DNA of 64,000 nucleotides from Pipra filicauda (GCF_003945595.2 NW_024105098.1:1798001-1862000); one strand, 5' to 3'; positions 47,481 through 59,646 are shown, counted from the stretch's first letter. Program-made: numbers and translations. Notes: generated by a model from the letters alone, not told the origin.

Positions 47481-50400
47481 CACGTATTTTGACTCTTCCT
47501 GATGGAAAAATCAGGAGCTCGGGGCAAACTTTTTTTCAGCTAAAAATACCGGTTTATTTTTAGTCCCCAAACCCATATTAGTACATGATGCAGAATAGCC
47601 CCATGTGGTTCCTTCAGCCTAAAAAACTATTCTGGGCTGTTACGCACTGCTGAAGGTATAACCGCTCTCAGCTGAAACAGTTGCACTCCAACCCTCATGG
47701 CAGCCACAACCCGTGGAGCTTTCTCCCTCCTCTTCTAGGTGAATAAATACTTGTCATTGTGCACTGAGCGCCGGCCAAAAATGATGCAACAGTGAACACT
47801 GGTGATTCTTCTGAGCTAATGGGTTGAAAGCCTGTAATTCTTGGGGCTTATTTTTAGCTGAGAGCAACACAGAACTACCTCACCCAAAAATCTCAGAATG
47901 GAATTTCTCCTTTAGGAGGCTGGTATGGAAAAGCAAAGCTCCCTAGAAAAGGGCTGGCCTCTGACAAGCTGCATTCGATCCCCTTGGTTGTTGCTACACA
48001 GCTTGAGCCAATACTAATAGCGGTGGAGGGAGGGAGGCAGGCAGAGCTGCATTTCAAGCTGTCAGGATAAACTCCCAATTTCACTGCAGAAGCAGCTGTG
48101 CCTTGTTATTCTACTTATCAAATGTGAGCTTGAGCACTCAAAAATATTTTCACATGCTCTAAGACAACCTTTATCTGAGATGGGAGATGTTTAGCACTTG
48201 TGGAAATTTTTTTTATCCCAGTTAGCACAAACATTATATTACTGAGACAAAAAAAAAAATTCAAGAAGAGAGCGACTGAAACATGCCTCATCTGCAGAAC
48301 TTGGCATTTCTGCAGAGTACCTCAAGGAAACTCAGATGACAATCTTTTGGTAATAGCAGATGCATCTTAAATCCTCCACAACACTCATTCAAGCAGAACA
48401 GGGAGAATCTCATAAAAATTCACAACTGTACCCGTGCAGTAAAATTCCTGCATGGCTCAATCACAGAACTTCAGCTGATATTGTGTAGGTGTGAAATCAC
48501 CCCAGCAGCCAGCCTGGGTACCAAGGGCATGATGTACTTCAGAGCCCTGGATTACTGTGCCAATTCCTCCTCACTATGACAAATCCAAGAGCAGGGAAGC
48601 AGCATTCCTAACAAACTGAAACCTTCCTTATCATCCCACTGTTTTGTGCCCATCCTGGCTCAGAGGCAAGAGCCTGCCCCTCTCAGTACAGCGGTGGAGC
48701 TACGAACACATCACAGCTTGGAAATGAGAAATAATGGTCATAAAGCAGCCCAGAAAGATGTGCCCTAGTCACGTTTGCCCTTGCCTCCCAACCCCCCCTT
48801 TGTTATTTGGAAGAGGCACTCCCCCGTTTGTTGAAATTCCAGGGATTTTGTCTGGGAAGAGTCAATGTCGCCTCAGCAGCCTCTGTTTTCCATGTCCTCA
48901 TTTGTCACATCCCTAAAAATAATGAAAACAGCAGCAAAGCAGGCAAACATCCAACTGCAGTTTTTAAAGTCAGTCACTTCAATGCATCTGTCACCTCAGG
49001 TGGCTTATGCTGAAAGACAGAATACCACAAACAAGCTGCTACTTCTGCAACACTCAATTACTCTTAGATATCCTTCCCACATGTGGCAAGCTTAGCTTGC
49101 AATGCAACAACTAAGTGCTCCAGTTACTCCAATCCATCTTGCAAGGGATTTATTTGGATGCTCCCATGAGGCTAAAATGTTATTTGGTCACCTTAAATCC
49201 TCACAGATAAACCCTGAACCCTGACCCAGGAAGAGCCTGATCATGCTGTTTCCCTTTCTCTCCACTGTGTTCACACTGAGGTCTTTGGGTGAGACTTCTG
49301 GCCACCCCAGGCTGTCCCCTGCAGCCAGTGGCCATGGCAGTGACAGGAGCAGCCCGGAGAGATCTGCTGTGATCGGAGCATCCAGACAGGCTGAACCCAC
49401 CCTCCGTGGGGGCTCCTCCACTCTACTTCTACTCTGGGAAACATTAAACAAAACCCCTCAGGGACCAAGGACTACCTGGAGTTCCCACTCTAGGAGATGA
49501 TGGACTTGAGGCAAGTCTTTGTCCCTTCTCAGAGAGACCCATAAGCGCAACAGACTTTTCCCCAAACTCCTCTACTTGCCATCACAGACTCAAGATCCAC
49601 TTGGGGCACGTCAGGAGCTCCAGACAGGTATTAATGTACCACTAAAGAGAACTGGGATTGCCAGGACCTTTGAGAGCCACCTATGGTGACACGAGGCATA
49701 AAAGGACAGAGCATCAAGGATTGTAATATATTAATTATAGGTAAATACAATTAAGTATTGTCACATGGTATTAGGTGGGAGATACAGCTAGACAATTTCT
49801 TTCTAGTACTTCTGCCTAACCTAATGACACTGTTATCCAATTCAATAGTTGCCAGCAAACCAGAGCAATTTAGAAAGCAATTCATTTCCCAATGTCAGTT
49901 TTTTGCAAAGCTAATTTCAAAATGCACATTGCTGCAACTCCAAAATAAATGTACATCCAAAAGTGCTTACTGTCCACTGCACCAAATTACTGCCCCAGGT
50001 AACAGCACCTATTTGAACAAAAACTAACCACAATGCTCGTTTCCTTATTGAAACTTGTCAGCTGAAGCTGACTCAATTCTATTAAAGCAAAACCACTGGA
50101 AGGCCTTCTTCCACCTCCTTCTCCCACAGCCCCAGGCTGCCCACCCAGCTGCACGTGCAAAGCAGCACGAGTCAGCAGTGCCCGCTCCGCTGGGGAGAAA
50201 AACGAGGAAAAGGGAAAATCAAGAGCTGCAGTACTGCAATTTTCCCGTGGCAATAGGGACTAAGGAACCTTCACCCCGATCTCACCTGACCTCGGGACCC
50301 GAGGACTCCCCCCAGCAGAGCAGAGCTGCACGGGCTGAAACGATTGTGTCCTTCCTTTTCCCCACCGCACCTGAAATCGGGCGTGGTTAAACCTCCTGCT

Positions 50401-50884
50401 GAGCCCCCGCCCAGCCCGGCTGTGCCAGCAGAGCTCAGCACATCAGCAACAGGACGAACAAGATGCTTGGACACATTTTCAGATGTCCCTGTATTTTCTT
50501 TCTTTTCTTCTTCCCTTCACTAAAGGCAGAGAGAGGAAATGCAAAGGGAAATGCAGCCGAAGCAACCTGTGCAGGTCCCAGCTGGGGCAGCACCGGGGCT
50601 GAGACACAGCCTATTTTAAGATAAGGAAAAGCTGACAACCTTCAGATGTCAACACCGAGCAGTGGGCACTATTTCAAATATTTACACAGCCATGGCCCTC
50701 TCTAAGGAATTGCAAACATTAGGGCTTTCTACACCAGAACTGCTGAGCACAAGGGGAAGTGCTACCAAGAAGGGGCTGAACACTCCCCCCACACATCCGA
50801 GTCAGGATGTCGAGCTTTGAGGATCACTACTGTAATTTGTGAATAAATTAGTACATTCAGGGACCTGAAATAAACCACAGCCAA

Positions 50885-52396
50885 GACTGGAGATAACAAT
50901 GCTTTATTTGTACATTTCAGCAAAAGGAGGAATAATTGAAGACGAAATTATCTGCTTTGTTGTAAAGTATAAAAACATTTAATTATAAATATTTACCTAA
51001 AAAGCGTGATTTATAAAATATAATCTGTGAAGATATATACACAGTTTAATTCTTTAGCAATTCTTTCACCTGACATTAAAGAGTAGAGGTTTTTCTATTT
51101 ATTATTCCACGCTCACAGTTTAGTGCTCACAGTTTAAGAAGCAAAACAGACAAGTGAAAAGACGACTGGTGAGTTTCATTCTGGAAAGAAAAAATAAAAA
51201 TGCATGAACTGGGGCAAGAGCAGAGGCAGAATTTGAGCAAATCCATGTCTCGAGAGCAGTCTCTGAGGGAACACAGCTGCCCTGCCATGACCTACAGTGC
51301 ATATACCCAGACAAGCAGTGGGCATCTTGATATTTGCGGGCAAGTTCCCCGTGTCTGCAAAAGCAGATGGCCAATAGTGTTGTGCAAGCCCTCAGAACTC
51401 AGCTCAGCTCCACGTGCTCCCCTCACTGCTCTCTGAGCAGGGGTTGCTCAGGATGCTGTGCTGGTGTCCTATGTCACGGCTCTAAGGAAATCAAACAATG
51501 TCACCTTCATGATTAACGCTATGAGCAAAATTCCAAATAGAAAACGCCAGTGTGCCATCCAATTGCATTGTCCAGCTGGCAACACCCCTTAAAAACAGAT
51601 AGAGCTGCCTAAGGCTGGAAAATACAGTGAAGCCATACAGTACACTACATGTGATGGAATGTGAAAGAAGAGAAATGGTCAGGCAACTCAGTTTTCTATT
51701 CCTCGTTGCAGAGAGCCAGCTTCCTCCCTTCGAAGTCTTGGGAAACCTCGTCTCTTACTGAAGGGTTGGTTACTATGGCACTTCTGAGAAGAAAAACTGG
51801 AAGACTCTCCAACGTGCTGGGTGGCAGAAAATGCTACAGGAAATGCTAGTGAGTTTGATCCACGTCCCTAGTAACTACCTTTCTCTCTTCACAGTGTTTT
51901 CACAGTGCCTGTGGCACAGGGCTTTGAGGAAGAAGAAAAGGGTGACAACACCCAACAGCAGTACAAACGTACAGGGAGACAAGCTGTACTTTGTACACCC
52001 TGATTTACACAAGACCTCACTACTTGCCTGTAAGCAAGGAATGAATTAATACAGGATTAAGAGCCAAAGGATGTATAGGGAAGAATGAAGCAGGCAAACA
52101 TGACGCTTGTCAGTGCTCACCCATGATTTGCTATCTGCTGGTTTTGCTCCAGGGTGATGAGCTCCTGGCAGCTCAGAGCAAACAGCACATACAGCTCCTG
52201 CTATTCACAGCATTATGAATGCATAGTAACTGCAAGAGTTGTGCCCTTGGAAACTCAGGAGGATCTTCAGGAGAGGAAGGCTAGTGAAGCTGTGGTGAGT
52301 TTTAGGCAGGATCCAAGCAGTTCTCTCCAGGTAGAGCCCTGATGTGGGGAACGTACCAAGTCCTGTGCAATCTCAGAGTGCATATGGGCTGGTTGG
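50885..52396 (-). other. EFHD1: EFHD1 3'UTR (inferred extent)
   Basis: About 1.5 kb lie between the EFHD1 stop and a canonical poly(A) signal on the minus strand at 50908-50903. The distal third (about 50960-51110) is AU-rich and contains UAUUUAU-like elements that often bind stability factors. A second AATAAA-like hexamer near 51100 could serve a shorter form. No coding frame inside is convincing. Confidence 0.65.
50903..50908 (-). terminator. EFHD1: EFHD1 poly(A) signal (AATAAA)
   Basis: AATAAA on the minus strand is followed 15-25 bases on by a GU-rich run (TTGGCTGTGGTTT on the minus strand), the usual downstream element. This is the best cleavage site between EFHD1 and the intergenic region. 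Confidence 0.65.
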
Positions 52397-52531
52397 TTAC
52401 TGGGTAAATGCAGATTTTAACTCCCTGAAAGCTGCTCGGCGGTGCTTCCTTTCCTCCTCTTCCCGCTTCCGCTCGTCCTGCTCGGCTTTTATCTCTGCTT
52501 CAAACTTACTGGCTGAGGAGAGGGCTTGGGC
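52397..52531 (-). CDS. EFHD1: EFHD1 terminal coding exon (coiled coil) and stop
   Basis: The acceptor CCTCACAAAG ends at 52532. It encodes AQALSSASKFEAEIKAEQDE and a highly charged helix ending ELKSAFTQ, with stop TAA at 52399-52397. The repeated K/E/R heptads support a coiled coil. The exon then continues as 3'UTR. Confidence 0.97.
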   Translation of the reverse strand, partial: AQALSSASKFEAEIKAEQDERKREEEERKHRRAAFRELKSAFTQ

Positions 52532-55500
52532 CTTTGTGAGGGAAAGAGAAAATGAACGAGTGTCAAGCCTTGCATCAGAGGGAGAGCCAGAGCCTGAGCT
52601 ACGCCCAGATGAGCAACACAGAAGCGTGTGCTGCACCTCCCAGGGCTTGCTGGGACGCCCTGTCAGGATGGGTCACGTATGAATTATGCCGTAGTGCTTG
52701 GGTATTTACACCCAATACCTGTGAGCTTGCTTGGCTTTAAAAATCAACAAAAGAAAGGTCATTTACTAATAGTCACTAAGCAGTGACCAACACAATACCC
52801 TCAGCACTGGGTCATGTACATGATTTCTGTAAGCAGGCAGAAGAGCACAGGTTGTGTGTATACAGAGGGAGAAACTACTGCAGAAAACAGCTCTGAATCA
52901 CAGCCAAATCTGAGAACATCATACTACACCATGGATAATCTGCAGATCAAAGAGACATTGTTTACTTGCTGGCTATTTTTCCAGCTTTCATCTCAGTACA
53001 TCTGCTGTGCAATAGCTGTGTTATGCTCCTGGGAAAAAACTTCTTATATAAACAAGCAGGATTATTTTCTCTCCAAGAGAGCTTTCAAAAAGGGTGCTTT
53101 GTCAGCTTCAAATGGTGCAAAGCTCTTTCTGCCAACCCCAGGACCCTGCAGAATAATTTTGATTCCAAAGGTTACAGAGAGCTGCTCGAGAAAGAGATGT
53201 CTGAAATCCTATACTCCAAAACACTCCATTCACCACCGAACTCGGAGTGTTCTGCTTGAGGGAGGTTTTGAAAAATGGGAAACTCTATTACATTAGATTT
53301 CAGGACACTTTTGTCTTTAAAAGCAGTCAGCCAGCCAGTCCCTCAGAGCTCCCAGGGACACAGGTTGGCCAGTCAGCTCCACCAGGGTAATACCCAGAGC
53401 ACAGGCACTGCATTACACTGTCCTAGTGTTGACTGATCCACAGAAAAGGCTGTAGCCAGAGCCCAACAAAATAGGGAAGGGAAAAGCTATGGCTGAGTTT
53501 TTTCCTGTTCCTCTGTGCCACACCATACCTTAGCTTCAAAGAAGTTCTTGGCTCCTTTGACTCCCTCAATGGATACATCTATCTCCGAGAGCTTCGCAAG
53601 AGTCAAGAGGCCGCTGTCCTCCTCGAGCTCCCCAGCTGCAGCTTTATGGAAAATCAGCAGGAACTAGCAAGAGAGAGAGGAAACATTCCAGTTTTTCACT
53701 GAGGCTCAGACAACTTAAAATACCAACAGCACAGGCACCTGCAGGGGGCTGGAATTCACATTTCTGAGCAAAGGAAACCAGGTCTATATAAACCAAGTGG
53801 CACCATGGAACTTGTGCTCCTGTGCACAGCCCTGTTACAGACTAAAAGCAGCAGGAATCTCACAGGAAATGAAGGTTTCCTGGGAATCAGAGCCCTGGTA
53901 AAGCACAGTTACTACCAAGCCTAGGCTGCTATGTGGCCAGAGGAAGGAGGGCACCTCTGCCCAATACAACCATAGGGTGGGCTCAGACATAGCTCTTTAT
54001 GTCCCCACACTCTAATGGTGTATTCACAAGCGCCCCACCAGCTTCCCCAGCATTCTGGGGGCTCAGATCACATCCCATGACAATGAAAGCAGGGCAAAGA
54101 CATCCCTGGTTCACCCCAGGCTCCCTGAACAGAGGCACCAGTGCACTCCTGTCAGAGACAACAGCAGCCCAAGTGCGTGTGTGCCCTTGTGACAGAAGGG
54201 CCTGAACAAGTGTCCACAGAGCAACTTGGTGTGAAACCTCTGTCCCACACTGGACCACAGACATTTAACAAATCCAGAGTGACCACAGCAGAGTGTATAT
54301 TGGGAAGTGAATTGCAAAAGGAACAAAAAAAAAAGAGTTTTATTTCACTGCATAAAAACACTCTTTTGGTCTGTGTTTTTACAGAAGGAACAAAACGTTC
54401 CTGCTTAAAAACAAAGACCTCTGCACCACCTTCCAGCTGCCAACTGAACCCCAGGTTAAGGTGTGGAAGCTCTGTGTGTACCTGGAGAGGTCCTATAACT
54501 CCCTGCTATTCTTGGCCACCCCAGGAGGTGTCTCAGTGCTCGGAACAGCACAGAGAGAACAGAGACAAGGACAAGCACCCGGGTACAAAAGGAGGACAAG
54601 TAACAAAGCTGCGCCACTTCAGCCCAGGCCAGACGGCTGCAGGCACCAGGCAGGCTTGCCCTGAAATCCATTTGCACAGAAACATCAAACACCTCTAGCG
54701 CTGCGCTTCTCGAACTGCCAGGCTGAGGACTGCGCTGCTCCCCGCGGAGAGCCAGAGATGTCCCGGAGAGGGCAGCAGAGTCCCGGCCACCGAGCCAGCC
54801 CTAAGGCACTCCCTGCTTCAGCTGCTCGCAGGAGCTGCTGGGGATGCGAGAGTTTGGTAAGGGCTCCCCTGGGGAAGGGTGGGGGGATGACAGCAGCGCT
54901 GGCCCTCTCGAAGAGGCAGCGTCACCAGGCATTGCTTCACAGACGGCCTCGTAACCCGTGAGTGCTCAGCGCGGGGCAGCCAGAGCAGCTGGGCTTGGAG
55001 GGACCTTTTACTCCTCCAAACACATTGTAGTGGGCTGACCCTGGCTGGGTGGGACCCAGGCACCCACCAAAGCTTCTCTATCGCTCCTCATCCGGACAGG
55101 GGAGAGAAAATGTAACAAAGGTTCATGAGTTCAGATAAGGATCAGGAGAGATCACTCACCAAAATTCTGTCATGGCCAAAACAGACTTAACTTAGGGATA
55201 TTAACTGAATTTATTACTAAGAAAATCAGAGAAGGATAATGAGAAGAAAAATCTTAAAAACACCTTTCCCCTGCCCCTCCCTCCTTCCCAAGTTCTACTC
55301 CCTGTCACCACCAGCGGCACAGGGAGATGGGAATGGGGGTTACGGTCAGTTCATCACAGGTTGTTTCTGTCCCTGCTCAGGGAGAGGAGTTGGAGTCCCA
55401 CACAGGCTCTTCTCCCCTTGGGTCCACAGGTCCCTGCCAGGACCCTGCTCCAGCACAGGCTTCCCATGGGCTCACATCCCCCTTTCAGGCATCCCCCACA

Positions 55501-58500
55501 GCCCTCCATGGGCTGCAGGGGCACAGCTGCCTCCCCACATAATCTCAGGGCCTGGAGCACCTCCTGCCCCTGCTTCTGCACTGCTCTGGGGGTCTGCAGA
55601 GCTGTTCCTCTCCCATATTCTCACTCTGCTCTTTCCTGGACCCAATTACACCTGTCCAATAACTTCTTTTCCTTCTTAAATATGTTATCACAGAGTGGCT
55701 CCCACCATGTCTGCTGGGCTCGGCCTTGGCCAGCAGTGGGTCTGTCCTGGAGCCACTGGAATTGGCTCTGCCAGACATGGGAGAAGCTTCTGGCAGCTGC
55801 TCACAGAAGGCACCCCTGGAGCCCCCCTGCTCCCAAAACCTGGCCACAGAAACCCAACACACACATATGTAAGAAACTAAATGGTGCTCTGCTGAACGGG
55901 CAAAACATCCTGCTTGGAAAATACCCAAATCCTCCCCAAGACGTCCTCGCCCTCTGCCCAGATCTGCCGGGCTCTGGTGAGTTCCCCTTCACCACCACTG
56001 GGCACGGTGACACAGAGGGCTGGCAGCTCGGCTGGAATTAGTCATGGTTCCTCCTCACAGTTTCTGCTCCACCCTGCAAGTCCCACTTCCTGGCATTGGA
56101 AAAGAGCAGTGGAGGCAGCACAATCCTGAGGTCTGGTACAGCTGTCACCTGGGGAGGGACTGGGTCATGAGTACAAGTAAGCATGAATCACCCTGAAACT
56201 AAGGGATGGGGCAGCAACCCTCTAGATACGGGCTGCCATGGCCCTGAAGGGGGGGCTGAGTTAAAGGAAACCTGGGACTGAGTCACCAGCTGGGGTGGAC
56301 ACAGCACAGGGTCAGTCCCAAGGACCCCGCAGGGTGGGCCATGGGGCATCATGCTGGTTTCCACAGGAGCTCAGCAGCAATCCCTCCTCATGCCAGCACA
56401 CAGCCTGCAGCTCACCTCACCAGCTACCTACCCTCAAGGCATTGCTTCTCACTAATTAGAGAACACCACCAATCTGCATTCAACTCCCACTCCCAGCCTG
56501 TCTCACCCCCTTGCTGGGCCCAGGACACTCCATGTGCAGCAAAGCCTCAGGGAAGTGTCAACAGAGAAGCAAAAGTGAGTAACACTGGCACCTTTTAAAG
56601 CTGTGCTCTCAAAGAGGACAACACGACCCACACCTTCCAACCCACTAACCTCACGAGTTGTATCTGCTTCCACATCCTTCATGAGCCAAGACCTCCCCCA
56701 CCCAGTGCCAGGCTGGCCACTGTGCAGGGGAAGGTTTGATGGGCAGCAGCAACCCTGCAATAACAGCTTGCCAGAAAAGCAGCTGTGGTTTGCACCAACT
56801 CTGGGAGCAAACACGTGATGTGGGTCAGCATTTCAGCGGGTGTGGGGGACAGAGGGTGGATTTCTGAGGGTTCTAGATAGCAGCTACAATTAGGCATTAC
56901 TATTACAGCAATTAACTCTGGTTTCCTGTGGTAGTGACAGGACTAGAGAGACAGGTGTGGGCTTTTTCTCCCCACTATACCTAACCTTTTAAGCCTAAAT
57001 TTCTTGCTTGAGTCACAGAGGGAGTCTTGTGCACTTAACTGTTGATGTATTGATGGATGCTCAAAGGTCAGGAGTAGGAGGCAGCTTTGCTAAGCAGGGC
57101 CAGTGGCTCAGCAGCAGCAAGTCAGAGCCACACAAGCCTCCCTGCCAGGCAACAGCTTATCTGGGATTGGAGGACACTGCTCAAAGCAGCAGAAAAAAGT
57201 GACCTATTGCAAGTGAAAGAGGTCCCGGCCAATTCCCTGGCAGGCCAAAAGAAGAGTGTCTTGTTAAGATTCGATATTCTCTGGAGGCAGCCAGGAGCCC
57301 CCCAGTGCCCGAGTTCCACCCTGCTCCGTTCAGACACTCATTTAAACCAGGTTTCTCCTCGTGTTGTCTGAGTGCCCCAACTCAGCTTAGTCACCCTCCA
57401 CATGCTTGCTCATCACCAGCAACGAAAAGCAGAGCAGGACAGGCCTATGGGACGGTTCAGGCCTCCTCCTCCATCAGGAAATCTGTCTCTCTGCCAGCCC
57501 TCCGCCCAAACAGACCAGAGAGACAGGGCACATCTGCAAAAAGGCAAGAAGCATCCTGCTCCTCTCTGCCACAGGAAGCTTTGGGTATGTGCCAAAGCTG
57601 CTGTGTAATTTGTCCCCAGAGCTCTGCCAGGGATGCTCCTCATTCCAACCCACGGGCTACTCAAGCATTTGCTTGACTGGCTTTGCATCTGGCAAGAAGC
57701 TCCACAGCACCAGCTGCCATGTGCCTGTGCCAGGAGCTGGCAGCACAGGCAGCCCTGCCTGTGCCAGGGGCCAGGCAGGGGCTGTGCTCCAAACAGGTGG
57801 CAGCAGAAGAGGAGCTGCTCTGCCACTCGTGCTGCACCACTGGTGCCAGGACATCACGGCATCTTTCAGAGCCCTGAGGATAAAGGCATTTCTCTCCCAC
57901 AGGAGAGAACCCCTGCAGCAAGCCTGGAGGCTGTCCCCAGCTCTTCACCCAGGGTGAAGGGTGGCCCAGGAGGCACCTAGAGACAAGGGGCTCCTCAGCC
58001 CACACAGTGATTTGGCAATCAGTGACCTGGGGCCACGGCATGGTGCTCTTCCTGCTCCACTGGATTCTTTGCTACCCCCAGTTCACCTCTGACCGGGCAC
58101 GTCTCCTTCCCTGCACAGAGCTCAGTGACAGGCTCTCAATCCCCAGATTTCCATGTCTTTCCCTTTTTCTGTAAGAGCTGGTCTCCATAACACAATCTTT
58201 GGCCTCTGTCCTCTCCTGCTGCCCTCTTGCAGTGAAAGAAATGCAACAAAACCCTTGGGACATGAAAGCAGGACACAGCACAGGGTCAGTCCCAAGGACC
58301 CTGCATGCTGGACCATGGGGCATCACACTGGTGAAAAGGGGGGAGATGGTTTGATGTACCAGCACAGAGAGATGGTGCAGCAGCTCTGTGGAGCTGCCAA
58401 TCATCCCTCATGCCCCAACCAGCCCAGCTGGTCATGGGCCCCGGCCCCCCTCCCAGGCACTGCCAAAGCTCTTGGCACTTCCACAGCAAAAACTCAATGT

Positions 58501-59646
58501 CCTGAGCTGTGCAGAGCTCTGCACCTCATCTCCACCAGCAAACCCCCACCCCAACCCAGAGGTGGCTCGGTGAGAGCACAGCCCCTGCAGAAACAGGGGA
58601 GCCCAGCTGCTCAGGGCCCACACAGCCCTCCCGTGGGGCAGGAGGCAGGACAGCAGCACAGCCCTCACACCCAGGGCAGACTGGCCCTGCTGCTGCCTAA
58701 GGGGCTGTGGGTTAATTCAGAAAGCCACAGTGTGACATTCACTTCTGACTGAGCCAGAACTCAGTGTCTGGGAGGAGGAAATGATCACACAGGAGGTTTT
58801 GCTATCTGGGTTCCCCCTTCCTGCTGAGATGATTATGGTACCCCTGAGTGCACGCACATAACTGCTCAAATCCCCTCTCTTCCTCTGCCTGGCACAGGAT
58901 CCTGGCCTGCCCACACTGCTCCCAGCTGTCTCAGCACAGTGGTGACAGACAGGCCTGTTCAGGTGTGTCCCTGCTGAGCCAGAGTGCAGCACCAAACTGC
59001 TGCACCCCCACGTTCACTCCTCGCTGCAGGGAGGGGACCAGCCCTTGCAGAGCCTGTCATGGGTGGTCACTGTGTGATGCAGAGAGGGACCCAGAAACTG
59101 GAGCAGATCCTCTCATAGCCCTGAGACCAGCTGCCCTGCACCCGAAATGAGGCCTGAGCCGCTGTGCCACAGGAGCCCATCAATGACACCTTGGGACTGA
59201 AGGGACACACCCCCTCCAGCTATAGCAGGGAGCTCTGTGAGCACTCCTGCGCAGCTGCAACAGGGCTCAAATGTGCTCCCAAAGCCAGCAGGGAGGTTGG
59301 AGAGCTTTGGCATCAGGTCTTAGTACTGTCACGTGGAGATGGAGGTTGACAACGTACTCCTGGCATGGGAAAGCTCACCAGCTTCTCCACTGCACCCCAC
59401 AGCTGGAAAAACAGAGGGGAGAGGGCTCCCTACAAGCCAGAGCACTGGGCCTGGCTGCCTCCTCCCCCTGCCCCACAGCCACCTCCCTGGCTCCTCACCT
59501 CACGGAAACTGAGCTTCCCATCAAAGTCTTCATCCACCTCCTTGATCATGTTCTTCAGCCCCAGGTGGGTCTGTGGCGCTCCCAGCTTTTCCATCATCAG
59601 CTTCAGCTCCATCAGGTCGATGTATCCATCCCGTCCTGAGTCATAC
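52397..59646 (-). CDS. EFHD1: EFHD1, 3' coding part (three exons; first exon outside window)
   Basis: EF-hand domain family member D1 (mitocalcin, swiprosin-2) is a calcium-binding protein associated with mitochondria in known vertebrates. Three minus-strand exons (59646-59499, 53663-53529, 52531-52397) join without frame loss to give 138 residues plus stop. They hold EF-hand 1 (DSGRDGYIDLME), EF-hand 2 (DEDFDGKLSFRE, all calcium ligand positions acceptable), FLLIFHKAAAGELEEDSG, and a charged C-terminal helix (KAEQDERKREEEERKHRR) predicted to be coiled coil. The family protein is about 240 residues, so roughly the first 100, including the low-complexity N-terminus and the NPYTEF segment, are missing and should lie right of 64000. 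The paralogue EFHD2 was considered; the sequence YIDLMELKLMMEKLG and the location next to GIGYF2 favour EFHD1. Confidence 0.95.
52532..53528 (-). other. EFHD1: EFHD1 intron (1.0 kb)
   Basis: No feature was recognised besides the splice sites. Confidence 0.9.
53529..53663 (-). CDS. EFHD1: EFHD1 exon FLLIFHKAAAG...FFEAK
   Basis: The acceptor CTTGCTAG ends at 53664 and the donor is GTATGG. This 135-bp, phase-0 exon encodes 45 residues ending KGAKNFFEAK. It supplies the helix after EF-hand 2 and the linker helix (LAKLSEIDVSIEGVKGAKNF) typical of swiprosin-family proteins. Confidence 0.97.
55026..55861 (-). mobile_element. Solo LTR of an avian endogenous retrovirus (ERVL-like)
   Basis: The element begins TGTAGTGGGCTGACCCTGGC, ends AAACCCAACACA, and is flanked by the same 5 bases, CACAT, at 55021-55025 and 55862-55866. 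TG...CA ends, an 836-bp length and a 5-bp target duplication fit a solo LTR of an ERVL-type element. I recognise the sequence as a repeat family common in bird genomes. A TATA-like TATTTAAG near 55680 and AATAAA near 55210, both on the minus strand, suggest that minus is the sense strand. No internal viral genes remain. It lies in an EFHD1 intron in the same orientation as EFHD1. Confidence 0.8.
56297..56358. repeat. Dispersed repeat, copy A (pair with 58271)
   Basis: GGACACAGCACAGGGTCAGT and the following bases through CCATGGGGCATCA recur 1,974 bases on at 58271-58332 in the same orientation with a few mismatches. Weaker similarity continues to the right (a stretch near CAGCAGC...ATCCCTC...TCATGCC). 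It is in an EFHD1 intron, family unknown. Confidence 0.85.
58271..58332. repeat. Dispersed repeat, copy B (pair with 56297)
   Basis: This is the direct-orientation partner of the 56297 copy. The core of about 60 bases is highly similar; the right flank is diverged by indels. It could be an old local duplication or two insertions of one unrecognised element. Confidence 0.85.
59499..59646 (-). CDS. EFHD1: EFHD1 exon with both EF-hands
   Basis: The acceptor CCCCGCAG ends at 59647 and the donor is GTGAGG. After one base of a split codon it encodes 49 residues: YDSGRDGYIDLMELKLMMEK, the linker LGAPQTHLGLKNMIKEV, and DEDFDGKLSFRE. EF-hand 1 has Asp, Gly, Asp, Asp and Glu at loop positions 1, 3, 5, 9 and 12; EF-hand 2 is a canonical DxDxDG loop. 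The position 3 glycine in hand 1 suggests weaker binding there. Confidence 0.97.

Larger units (their letters stand above)
46600..50884. other. Intergenic region between GIGYF2 and EFHD1
   Basis: The 4.3 kb between the GIGYF2 promoter and the EFHD1 poly(A) site contains the CR1 copy (46640-47165) and a second CpG-rich patch (about 47165-47480). From 47500 on it is ordinary AT-rich DNA with no recognised gene. Confidence 0.75.
53664..59498 (-). other. EFHD1: EFHD1 intron (5.8 kb)
   Basis: It contains the solo LTR (55026-55861) and the dispersed repeat pair (56297 and 58271). It is GC-richer than the GIGYF2 introns, which yields many meaningless open frames. Confidence 0.85.

Noticed and set aside
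46559..47483. Minus- and plus-strand open frames of 185-219 codons
   Set aside because: They run through the CR1 fragment and the CpG patch; the translations do not match the CR1 reverse transcriptase or any gene.
55361..56041. 226-codon plus-strand open frame
   Set aside because: It spans the right half of the solo LTR and flanking intron. It is antisense to the inferred LTR direction and has no viral or cellular domain.
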